NCBI RefSeq assembly: GCF_026151205.1
Contig: NC_087084.1
Coordinates: forward strand, 4,829,538-4,893,537
Direction of reading: 5' to 3'
Source of the DNA: Bolinopsis microptera
Taxonomy: Eukaryota; Ctenophora; Tentaculata; Lobata; Bolinopsidae
DNA: 64,000 nucleotides
Positions 24,035 through 33,179 of the stretch are shown in pieces. Numbering within the stretch: position 1 is the first letter of the stretch; every line of letters starts with the position of its first letter. A program made the translations under genes and the position numbers. Below the pieces are notes generated by a model. The model searched no databases. It was not told the DNA's origin and saw only the letters and a program-made list of their open reading frames with translations.

Positions 24035-26959
24035 TCAAGAAACATTGATTCCTCGGTATTTAGCAATCAATGGGTTATTAGACATGAAATGTGCATATGA
24101 ATCATGCTCACATGTATTTATTTTTGACATCAAGGTTTCGCTGAGTTCCCAGAAGTGACCCTTTGACGATGCTCCACTCGCTATCAGTTCATTTTTATAA
24201 CATTGAAGTCGAGCTTTGAATGCGTCTACTGAACTGGCTTCTTTAACCGAACTTGGTACTTTGTTCCAGTAATTGGCAACACGGTTACTGAGGACCTGAT
24301 TTCCTCTTTTATCTTTTAGGATCTTGGTACCGCTACGTGATATCCTGAAAAGATCTTGTCCATAGTCCACTTTACCCGTCGTTATTTTAAAGGTTTCAAT
24401 AAGATCACCCCTCATACGGCGCTCCAGTAGTGTTGTTAACTGGAGGATTCTCAGTCTCTCATCGTATGGTAGGATACCAATCCCGTCGATTATTCGTGTA
24501 AATTCTCTCTGAACGTCTTCTATCTTCTTAATAGTCCTCCAGTTTCCGTGCTCTGCTGGTAGATTCCACACTTGCACAGCGTATTCGATGTGTGGTCGAA
24601 CTAGAGTTCTGTAGACATTTAGCATAACAAATTTGTTACGGCAGATCAAACTTCGTTTGATCCAGCCTATAACAGACTTTGCTTTTTTCACGGACTTATC
24701 TATATGATCACTCCAGTCCAGGTTTCTGGTAGTTAGAACTCCAAGATCCTTTTCTGCCTTCACTTGGGGGAGGCGTTCCCCATTCATGAAGTACTCGTGC
24801 ATTGGATTGTTACGCCCAATATGTAGTACCTTACACTTGCCATCCTTCACATTGAATCTTAGGAGCCATTCCTTCTCCCACGCATTGAGTTTCAGTATAT
24901 CATCTTGTGCAACACTGTGCTTAGCTGTGCTCGTTACTAGCTTAAGATCGTCCGCAAAGAGTGATACGAAGCTCTCAATTCCATCAGGGAGATCATTTAT
25001 GAAGAGCAGGAAGAGCAGGGGGCCCAGCACGGTTCCTTGAGGGACCCCAGATGTTACAGCAAACACTCTAGAAAATGATGATCCAACCCTGACGCGAAAT
25101 GTTCTTCCTGTTAGAAAGTCTTCCACGACTGCAAGGGTGTTGCCAGATATTCCAAAGGATTGCAATTTTCTCAGCAATCGTTTGTGTGGTACAGAATCGA
25201 AAGCCTTCTGAAAATCGAGATACAGTATATCAGCTGACCCGTCCTTCTCTAGTATCTCACTGACAATGTCCATACATTCCAGTAGGTTCGAGACGCAGGA
25301 TCTTTTTGGTAGGAAACCGTGTTGTTCATTCACAATCATGAGGGATACGTGAGCTAGAATATGGTTCCTTAAAAACCTCTCAAAGATCTTGGAAAGAACG
25401 CACGTTAGGCTAATAGGGCGATAATTGCTGGCTTGGGATTTATCCCCCTTTTTATGCAATGCAGTGACATTTGCCTGCTTCCAGATTTCGGGAATCTTTC
25501 CCTCGTTGTAGCATTTTTGGAACAGTGCTGTGACTGAATCAGCAAACTGTTTGTTTTCGGCTAGTGTTTTCAAAAGCTTGGGGTGTATATCATCAGGTCC
25601 AACGGACTTCCAGATGTTAACTTTACGAAGTTGATCTTGAACTTCACTTGTATTGAATTTCAGGTCAGGAATCGTCTCCTTTGCGCTGTCTCCGGGTAGT
25701 GGGTCAGGTATTGAGGCCTGATCCTCCTTTACAAACGTGCTCTCAAAGAAAATCCCAAGTTGGTTAGCCATATCATGTGCTGAGTGGAGTTCATCCCCAC
25801 TAGCATCTCTGATTCCAGATATTGCAGCCCTAATCTTGCGCTTGGAGTTCATATAGCTGTAGAAAGCTTTTGGATTTATTTTTAGCTGGGCTGCTGCTTT
25901 ATTCTCATAGCATATCATGAGCTGCTGTTGCTTCTTCTCGTAAGCACTCTGCTGATGTAGTGCATGATTCAGGTTTTTTGATGTCGGGTCGTTTTCAAAA
26001 ATAGACCACAGTTTTTCTTTTAGCTTCCGTGCCTTGATTAGACATGGTTTGTCCCAGACCGATCGTGATTTTATTGCACCTGCACGATTTATCCTCAATT
26101 TGACGACTGGAACAGCTTCAGCAATGGTGTTGGCATTGGCCTGAATCAGATTCCAGTGCTCTTCGATAGTCAAGTCATGATTGGCACTCCATTGCAGCGG
26201 CCCTGCTGTATCAATGATTAGATCTTTGTTTGCTTTTGACCAATTTTTCTTCTGTTGAGTCACATACTCATCATGGTTAGCAATTGACCACTTACTGATA
26301 ATTCCCACATGGTCTGATTTTCCCAGCGGTGCGGTTATTTGAACTTCCTGAAATATGGCGGGGTCTGAAGTCATAACATTGTCAAGAGTTGACGATTGCA
26401 CTGTTGTTAAAACCTTCCTTCTGCGAGTTTTAACATCGTCTCCGATAACCCAACTGAGATCATGTTTTGCGAAAAAATCAAGATAGCACTGTTGAATCAG
26501 GAATTTTTGATTAATTGAATTATTCGGACATTTAACTACACCTAAATCCCACACAACATCAGGAAGATTGAAATCTCCCATCATGATTAGTTCGGTATTA
26601 GGGGCTAGATTTTCAATCGCTACGGACAGATTAGATAACATTGATTGACACTTATCGATTGTTAATGAAGGGGATCGGTATATAACAAATAATGCAATAT
26701 CAATACAATCAGAATTTAGCATGACACATATGCAATCAGGTACATTTATTGTTACATTGTGAGATTGGATAGAATCATGCACATATATACAAGAACCACC
26801 ACCTTTCCCCGTTAATCGATCTACTCTATACAGCCTAAAGTTCGCTAATGCTACCTCTGCATCATACACATCTGCACTGAACATTGTTTCTGTAATTCCC
26901 AAAACCTTGCAGTCGCTGGATTCGGCTACAATTTGCAGTTCACTGATTTTATTCTTCAA
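24035..26959 (-). CDS. Retrotransposon ORF2: APE endonuclease and reverse transcriptase
   Basis: At least 974 codons. The endonuclease half shows LGITETMF, GDFNLPDVVWD and the terminal SDH (KSDHVGII). The reverse transcriptase shows NYRPISLTCVLSKIFERFL, QHGFLPKRSC, DILYLDFQKAFDSVPH, SGVPQGTVLGPLLFLLFIND and the catalytic FADD (SLFADDLKLV), then EKDLGVL and a C-terminal region with WNKVP of the CR1/Daphne type. The frame stays open upstream of the given start through FYSNANDLKNKISEL and into the end of ORF1, without an ATG; the first in-frame ATG would remove part of the endonuclease. Translation may therefore start by reinitiation or frameshifting after ORF1 (inference). The enzyme would nick target DNA and prime cDNA synthesis there. 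All catalytic motifs look intact. Confidence 0.93.
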   Translation of the reverse strand: MKNKISELQIVAESSDCKVLGITETMFSADVYDAEVALANFRLYRVDRLTGKGGGSCIYVHDSIQSHNVTINVPDCICVMLNSDCIDIALFVIYRSPSLTIDKCQSMLSNLSVAIENLAPNTELIMMGDFNLPDVVWDLGVVKCPNNSINQKFLIQQCYLDFFAKHDLSWVIGDDVKTRRRKVLTTVQSSTLDNVMTSDPAIFQEVQITAPLGKSDHVGIISKWSIANHDEYVTQQKKNWSKANKDLIIDTAGPLQWSANHDLTIEEHWNLIQANANTIAEAVPVVKLRINRAGAIKSRSVWDKPCLIKARKLKEKLWSIFENDPTSKNLNHALHQQSAYEKKQQQLMICYENKAAAQLKINPKAFYSYMNSKRKIRAAISGIRDASGDELHSAHDMANQLGIFFESTFVKEDQASIPDPLPGDSAKETIPDLKFNTSEVQDQLRKVNIWKSVGPDDIHPKLLKTLAENKQFADSVTALFQKCYNEGKIPEIWKQANVTALHKKGDKSQASNYRPISLTCVLSKIFERFLRNHILAHVSLMIVNEQHGFLPKRSCVSNLLECMDIVSEILEKDGSADILYLDFQKAFDSVPHKRLLRKLQSFGISGNTLAVVEDFLTGRTFRVRVGSSFSRVFAVTSGVPQGTVLGPLLFLLFINDLPDGIESFVSLFADDLKLVTSTAKHSVAQDDILKLNAWEKEWLLRFNVKDGKCKVLHIGRNNPMHEYFMNGERLPQVKAEKDLGVLTTRNLDWSDHIDKSVKKAKSVIGWIKRSLICRNKFVMLNVYRTLVRPHIEYAVQVWNLPAEHGNWRTIKKIEDVQREFTRIIDGIGILPYDERLRILQLTTLLERRMRGDLIETFKITTGKVDYGQDLFRISRSGTKILKDKRGNQVLSNRVANYWNKVPSSVKEASSVDAFKARLQCYKNELIASGASSKGHFWELSETLMSKINTCEHDSYAHFMSNNPLIAKYRGINVS

Positions 26960-27036
26960 GTCATTTGCATTTGAATAAAAAACTTTCAGAAAATGACTAG
27001 CATTGTTTCTTAGTTTAGAGTTATAACTAGAGATAG

Positions 27037-28116
27037 CTAATAGGTCGCAACGTTGCCGGAGTTTTCCGATTCCGTACCACCTGTCAATAGTCCCTTGGAA
27101 CCACTGTCCTTCGTCCGCTCCCGTCTTTTTTGCCGCGCCTCGTAGTTCGCCCTTCTTTCAGCCTGGGATAAGTCTGGATTTATCCAGTAGTCCTCACCAT
27201 CCTTGAGAACCTTGCAGCCATTTCCGTACTTGTGCTTGCTACGGGCAAGATCTGGTGTCGCAAGCACAACAACAAGGGGTCGTGGCTTTGTTCTTTCCTT
27301 ATTAGAGCCAGACCCGAGAGGGGGACCAGCTCTGTAGCAGCGTTCTATCTGGTCGGTTGTGACATCTAGAACCGTGGCAGCTATCAGCTTATCGGCTGCG
27401 ATCCTGTCCTTTATCTCTGTTAGTGAGCTCTCGGGAACAGTAGTGATCACGACGTTCCTGATACGCTTCTCTTTGTCGAACACATCAGCTTCCTGTCGAG
27501 CTGTGGTCTGAGATACAATCTCAGACTGGCTTTCCTTAAGCGCAGATGCTAAACTGTTCTCGAAACATTTCTTCGTCTCGCGGCCAATGATACTTTCTGT
27601 ATTCTTCACAACGTCAGCAAATGTTTTTGTCATTTTGTCTGTTTTGACTATCGTGGAGACAGTTTCAGTCATAATCTCTTTCAGGTGTTCTTTAACGACC
27701 TGCTTCACTTCTTTCTTCATATCTATACCTGATACATCAAGATCTTGCTTCCAGTTTTCCAAAACAGTCTTGACTTCACCAACAACGTCACTATAGGTCC
27801 CAATTAGCGTATCTGCTCGGGCATTCAAGCTCTTGTTTTCCGTTTGCAACTCTCTGATTATGAGCTGCAAATCTTTGATCTCAGCCGATACTCGCACATT
27901 CTCCTTTACAATGTAAGTGTATGATGTAGCACCCTTATCAGTGATAACAGGCAGAATGCTTGACTTCATGAGGTTGAAAATCTTCAGCTTTGAATTATCA
28001 AACGCCTTTTGACTGTCTTCCTTCGATCTGTTGCTTTTATTTATAGTCGGGAAACTATCCAATATATCGGAAATTTCAGTGTAGGCCGTCTGAGCCTTGG
28101 CTATATAGTCGGGCAT
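27037..28116 (-). CDS. Retrotransposon ORF1: coiled-coil RNA-binding protein
   Basis: 359 codons from the ATG at 28116. The N-terminal half is helical and charged with heptad-like Leu/Ile spacing (IKDLQLIIRELQTENKSLNA), suggesting a trimerising coiled coil. The second half (RNVVITTVPESS ... RPLVVVLATPDLAR) resembles the RRM-like domain of ORF1 proteins, and the end is basic (YWINPDLSQAERRANYEARQ). It would coat the element RNA in the cytoplasm. Its stop overlaps the open frame of ORF2. The assignment rests on position before ORF2 and the fold pattern. Confidence 0.8.
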   Translation of the reverse strand: MPDYIAKAQTAYTEISDILDSFPTINKSNRSKEDSQKAFDNSKLKIFNLMKSSILPVITDKGATSYTYIVKENVRVSAEIKDLQLIIRELQTENKSLNARADTLIGTYSDVVGEVKTVLENWKQDLDVSGIDMKKEVKQVVKEHLKEIMTETVSTIVKTDKMTKTFADVVKNTESIIGRETKKCFENSLASALKESQSEIVSQTTARQEADVFDKEKRIRNVVITTVPESSLTEIKDRIAADKLIAATVLDVTTDQIERCYRAGPPLGSGSNKERTKPRPLVVVLATPDLARSKHKYGNGCKVLKDGEDYWINPDLSQAERRANYEARQKRRERTKDSGSKGLLTGGTESENSGNVATY

Positions 28117-28207
28117 CAAGTTACAAGTACAAGGGGTGCAGTACTGTTAGTGTTAAAACGAAGAGAGAGAAATTTGACGCAAAACAAAAACAGATTTTCA
28201 GAACTGC

Positions 28208-28311
28208 ATATCTTCACACAATTTTCAATTACTATAACATTGCGAAATATTATTTTATAGTAAATAATATGTCGCAATGTTATAGTAATTGAAAATTGTG
28301 TGTGAAGATAT
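28208..28311. repeat. 104-bp palindrome upstream of the retrotransposon
   Basis: ATATCTTCACACAATTTTCA with AATTACTATAACATTG is followed after an AT-rich centre by its inverse, ending GTGTGTGAAGATAT. Only a few mismatches are visible. Confidence 0.85.
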
Positions 28312-29141
28312 TACATCATTACTGAGTACAACACGTTATATCATTGCAACACAAGTTTCACAGGTTTTACAGGGTAAACAAATCTATTTATGTATTATAA
28401 TTATATCATTGATATATGAGATTGTCATGGGGAAATGTTTAAATTCTGTAATCCAAACTCAGTCAGTTTCCAAAAAACAAGTTTATCAGGATTAAATATT
28501 TATTGATAACAACAAATGAAGGAAATACGTGAGTTGCCTTTGTAATTGTATCCGGTGAAAATTGGGGAAATTGGAAAATGACATGTTAGGTGACCAAAAA
28601 ACGTACATGTGACATGATTTTAAATTTAACCGTACGATGGGCGTTTGGTGTCCGGGATCCCCTTAAATTTTCGGTTACGGGCTTTAGTTTTATCATCGCC
28701 TGCTATCTCGAAAACAATTAGTTTCACAAAAAAATCAGGGTAAAAATTGTGTATCTTTCACACGTACGTGTTTATAATAATTTGAAGGTAAAAAGAAACG
28801 ACCTAAACTTTTTTGTAAAATCTGAAATCGAAATCGCGACATTTGATCTTAGCCATCAGCTTTATTCGAATTAGGTACTATTTAAAAAATGTTTGAATAT
28901 GATGCTATTTTTTCAGTAGCAAGCCCAATTTCCGTCCGGGATAAACTATTTCGTTTAAGAATGCAAGCGATTAATTAGTCTTGATATGCGGTCAAACCTG
29001 GTTATAGTTATACTAAATATCATCGGAATTCCAACTATGCAGAGATGTTGGTCGTTAGACTAAAGAAGTCGGCAGACCGTGAAAATATTTTGTAATCAGT
29101 TTCAATAACAGGTCAGAAGTCTGGGTACTAAAGCATAATTA
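28312..29141. other. No gene; dispersed repeat copy at 28638-28742
   Basis: Non-coding. 28638-28742 is the second copy of the repeat at 9925-10035. Otherwise nothing is seen. Confidence 0.45.
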
Positions 29142-29686
29142 TTGCCTTATCGGACAATATTTTACCGGACATTTCGTGAACGGACATAATTTTGAATGGA
29201 TATTAAAATGAACGCTCGAAGGCATTTATTTAATTTAACTGCTTTTCCATTACTATTAGGGGTTACAGAGGTGCCAAAACTCTTCCATTCACGGCAATAA
29301 GTGATTTAGACCTAAATCTGATCAACACTCCTAGATCATAATTATAAAAGATCGGGGAGTGTTTGATGGGCGAGGGCCTGAACTGCATGTTGTTGTGAAG
29401 TGAATTCATGGAATTTTATTTTTATTTTTATTTGACCATTTTATGGCTTACAAAGGGTTTTATTTTCACCCTGGTTTTTAAAAATGTATACCGTTTTTAA
29501 TTTATTAATTTATTGACAGAAGTTTACTTTTTGGTGTCTAACCTTATAGTTAGACAATTACCAATATAACCATTGTCGAAATTATTAGTGTATATTGTTC
29601 GAATAATTTTCTTTATTTAACTACCAGTGCAGTACCTCCAGCGTCCAATTTATTTGTGTCCATTCAAATAAAGTCCGAGAAGGTAA
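29142..29686. mobile_element. Short inverted-repeat element with GTCCG/CGGAC ends
   Basis: The left end TTGCCTTATCGGACAATATT with further CCGGAC and ACGGACATAATTTT matches, in inverse, the ends of the 1784-2032 and 5207-5524 copies. The right end GTGTCCATTC...AAGTCCGAGAAGGTAA is the inverted partner. About 545 bp without a transposase, so a non-autonomous relative of the DDE element. Confidence 0.6.
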
Positions 29687-29842
29687 CTTAATTACTGTAC
29701 TACCAATCACTTTAATATGTACTACGTAAGTTCCAAGTATAATAACTTAATAAGCTGGGACAGAAGGGGACTGTTTCTGTCACCCTTAATTAACCCGGGA
29801 AAGCACAACTTCCCCCTTTGCGTCTGTACCTACCGATGCATA

Positions 29843-30732
29843 TACAGGGTGGGCCAAAAGTCAGTGGGCATACGTTGGCCTTAATAGCTCAGTCACTGAG
29901 TGACCAATTGAAATTATTCTTTCTGGTACGACTTACTACCACCACTGGTTCGAGGAATTTGTCAAATCGAAAAATATTAGAGTTCATTTTTTTCAAATGA
30001 AGGTTCATTTTTACATTTATTTGATAGTTTGGATAGTCGGAACGAGCTAAATTTTATTGAATTGTGTTTGGCCATTCGAATTACGTTTGTCCTGAACAAA
30101 TTACAGTTGTAGCTTCTCGTATAGCCGAGATACGAAGCATAACGAGTTAATTCATTAAGTGTGATCAGGTGATAGGCTTACCTAACCAACCCATTAAAAA
30201 TTATGGAAATCGTTAATGCTGCCAAATTAAGGTGTCGTGTCACTGGTCACGGTGTCACATAATCACCCAGTCAATTTTGTTAACGAGACACACAAAATGC
30301 TTGATAACTTTGTCATTTCTAATCCGTTTCACGTCATTTTTTATTGACCATTGTTAATGATCTGGCCCGGCGCGCGCTACTTTGTAGCACTTGCCATCGG
30401 GCCATTTCTAGAAGAAAGCGGCGCGCGCTACTTCGAAGAAATTTAGACGAGTAACATCCGTCAATTTTTTTAGAGATGCAACATTTAATAATCTACCGTC
30501 TCTAAAAAATCAGGCGTCCAGCATATTCAAAGAAAACAATATATGTGTTTTAATTTTGAATGGGCGTGGTCTAAAATATTCGAATTTTCAAATTTTGACG
30601 ACGGAATCCTCGAACCAGATAAAGAAATAAAAAGGTACAGTATGCCATCTGAAAAGCAACAGCTCTCAAATATAAAACACAGCGGAGCTATTAAGGCCAA
30701 CACATGCCCACTGACTTTTGGCCCACCCTGTA
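29843..30732. mobile_element. Tc1/mariner-like non-autonomous element, ~890 bp, long TIRs
   Basis: The left end TACAGGGTGGGCCAAAAGTC continues for about 48 bp to TTAATAGCTC. The right end (30685-30732) is its inverse, finishing TTTTGGCCCACCCTGTA. The element sits at TA, typical of Tc1/mariner insertion. The interior has no transposase; it contains a repeated GGCGCGCGCTACTT (30369 and 30420) and a short hairpin of TTTTTTAGAGA/TCTCTAAAAAA. Confidence 0.85.
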
Positions 30733-30792
30733 CTTAAGAAATAATAACCAACGGTATTTTCTCTTTCAGATGACACTGCACATACCTTATCC

Positions 30793-30897
30793 TTGTCATA
30801 CGTTGTATGACCCGCCGCGCACGAGTGCGCGGCTCCCCTGTATCGTCGAAACTCTACAGGGGTGAAGCGATCGTGGGGGTCACCACGTGATACAACC
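30793..30897. mobile_element. MITE family B, copy 1
   Basis: TTGTCATACGTTGTATGACC, then CCGCCGCGCACGAGTGCGCGG, CCCCTGTATCGTC and CACGTGATACAAC. GC-rich compared with its surroundings. It shares this order with 36821-36938 and, inverted, with 32053-32130. Confidence 0.75.
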
Positions 30898-30953
30898 TTA
30901 TCCGTATCGGTCATAATTATCAAAGACATTACTTTCACGCTATGAAGATCTTA

Positions 30954-31814
30954 TAGTAGAGGCTCTTACGGGCAAAAAGACGTGTTTTCTGCTACGAGTT
31001 TAGAGACCTAACCGCTAATTGGACACAATAGTATGATGTCTAAGGATCGATAATATGTTAAGAAGTATAAATTTGGACTTATTAGTCACGTGCTATACCA
31101 ATGCGCGTTTTAAACTTTGACAGTCTATTACTCTAAGGCAAATAGAGTAATTATATTCATATTTTGTCAGCAATAAGATCACATTATTTTCTATTTAGTG
31201 TGAAAATATGAGCTAGAACGGACATAATCTCGCTGAGTTATAGCTGTTTGAAATTTATGATGAACGCGCGGGTGCCAATTGATAACAACTAAATGCTTTT
31301 GCGCGTAGTGCGCGTCGAAAATTTGGCAAAAACGCTTGCGGAGTGACAATATTCAAACTTCGATAAAGTATATGAAGTGGGTACTTCTCGGAAAGGAAAA
31401 ATTTAGGCAAACACGATGTGACTATTTTTGGGTTGATTTAATACAACTGCAAAAAATTATTCAAACTTCAAGCAAAAAAGTCAAAATTTTTACCACTTTT
31501 TTGGATTTTTACCTCAGAACAAATAGAGGGATTTGTTTTATTTTTATACAATCTTGTGCGGCTGTCTTTTAGCTATCTTTATGCAAGTTTTGCCGACATG
31601 CCAACAAAATTAACTTGCTCAAAATATCAAAAAACATGGTTTTTTGGCCTATTTTTGGCCCAAAAATCGGTTTTTTGCGATTTTACCCCAGAACAATCAG
31701 TCCAATCATCTTGAAACCACTTTCAATCGATTCTACGGTCAAAAATACGTCTAGTAAGGTGTATCTGGGGTCCCTAACGTATCGAGCAGACAATGCCCGT
31801 AAGAGCCTCTACTA
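30954..31814. mobile_element. TIR element, ~860 bp (TAGTAGAGGCTCTTACGGGCA)
   Basis: The left end TAGTAGAGGCTCTTACGGGC is exactly inverted at the right end (GCCCGTAAGAGCCTCTACTA), flanked by TTA on both sides. Open frames inside are short and unrecognised, so the element is non-autonomous. Confidence 0.8.
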
Positions 31815-31818
31815 TTAG

Positions 31819-31919
31819 CCGTAGCGCGAATAATTAAGTCCGTGAAAATAATGTTTGTGGCATTAAGGTCCGTGAATAATTATAAAGTCCGGTCAAATAA
31901 CAAATAATCCGATAAGGTT
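31819..31919. mobile_element. GTCCG-type transposon end fragment
   Basis: AAGTCCGTG, AAGGTCCGTG, AAAGTCCGG and TCCGATAAGG recur within 100 bp, as at the ends of the 1784-2032 and 5207-5524 copies. Confidence 0.55.
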
Positions 31920-31976
31920 TCATGTATTACGTCGTGACCCCCATTGTCGTAATTTTCACTAAGAGTAAGTATTGTG

Positions 31977-32050
31977 TTACCTGGGGACCTCAGGCTATTA
32001 TGTTCATAATAGAGATTCGGCGGAATGACAGGCTGAACGCGGCCCAGTAA
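31977..32050. mobile_element. MITE family A, copy 2
   Basis: TTACCTGGGGACCTCAGGCT, then AGATTCGGCGGAATGACAGG and CTGAACGCGGCCCAGTAA. The TTAC...GTAA ends mark it as a short inverted-repeat element. Confidence 0.8.
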
Positions 32051-32052
32051 GT

Positions 32053-32130
32053 ATTGTGGCGAAAGCCACGATACAGCCGCGCACTCGCTCGTGCGCGGCG
32101 CAGGTTAGGTCTACATGCTACAGCGTATGA
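32053..32130. mobile_element. MITE family B, copy 2 (inverted)
   Basis: CCACGATACAGCCGCGCACT, TCGTGCGCGGCGCAGG and GCGTATGACAA are the inverse of family B blocks. It abuts a family A copy, as also happens at 36.8-37.1 kb. Confidence 0.65.
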
Positions 32131-33179
32131 CAAAATAAAGAAATAAGGTAAACTATTCGGTAATCTGTTGATGGTCACTTAATGCACAGTTAAGGCACAG
32201 TAAAAATCGAGTTTCTATTTGACCACACCGTGTTTTAATAATCACTTAGCCTCTGATACACACTCCACAAACGAAGGCGACTAGGTGCTGCCTAGGTTTC
32301 TAATTGCTAATGTTATTCATGTAATCAAATTACATCAAAAAGGTCTCTGGTCTGCAGCATTTGTCTCTAAGAGATGGCAAGGGACTCTTCCTCTTACCAT
32401 CATACAACCTGCTTCAATTGCCATTCTTCGCGTTCGTTGCTAGATTTCATTCTTTAGTAGTAAAGTAGTAATAATCGAAATATATTTAAATTCTGAACCC
32501 TTGCCTGTGAATCGATAAATACTATAATTCCATTTAATTTATTGGGGTATTTAAAAAGTATACTTAATGCAGGCCAACAAGACGAATTAATCCTCTTCGC
32601 GTTTTATTGTATTAAATGTTATTTAGATTTTACTTTTATTTTTAAATCAAGAATAGAAGTTTAGCCACTTTTTATTCTGTAACAGATTCTGCAAAGATTT
32701 GGCACGGTGCCGCTTTATTTGTGGCACTGAGAGCATACTCTTTCAGGGATTAGACAAATGCACTGGACAGAATTCATGAGCGGGACTGCGAGCATACTCT
32801 TTTCTTTCACCAAATTGATGCGATATTATTGAAAAGTTGAAATAAGCTGCATCAGGACAAAAATGCTGGTTTGAATACAATGACAATCTTTGGATCTGAC
32901 TCTAAATTTGAAATGTTGCTGATGCCACCACAGTCTAGTATTAGTATATAGCTGAGTCGGAAATCTTACTGCGTCCACGTAACGTACGTGGAGCAGCAAA
33001 ATGATTGTCAATAATGGAAGCTTGCGCCGTTTCCATGGTAACGCTGCAGTGTGCACGTGTAATGTTATAACGCGCGTATAACGCGCGCCTTCATATCTTC
33101 ATCGCGGTTCGTGGTTACAAATTAAAATAATTTAATGAGTTCGACCGTCGCATACGGAATCCAGATGGAATAACAACAA
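32131..33179. other. Upstream region of the PDE1 gene
   Basis: No other gene is seen. A short tandem ATAACGCGCG/TATAACGCGCG lies at 33067-33088, about 100 bp before the PDE1 start codon, and may be in the promoter or 5' UTR. No TATA box can be assigned with confidence. Confidence 0.4.

Larger units (their letters stand above)
23851..28150 (-). mobile_element. CR1-group non-LTR retrotransposon, both ORFs open
   Basis: The minus-strand order is ORF1 (27037-28116), ORF2 (ending 24035), 3' UTR and (ATA)n tail. No frameshift or stop interrupts either frame. The 5' end is not defined; a 104-bp palindrome lies at 28208-28311, just upstream of ORF1. No target-site duplication was identified. RNase H is not seen, as expected for the CR1/L2 type. 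Confidence 0.85.

Noticed and set aside
24786-25040. Plus-strand open frame within the retrotransposon
   Set aside because: Antisense shadow of the reverse transcriptase domain.
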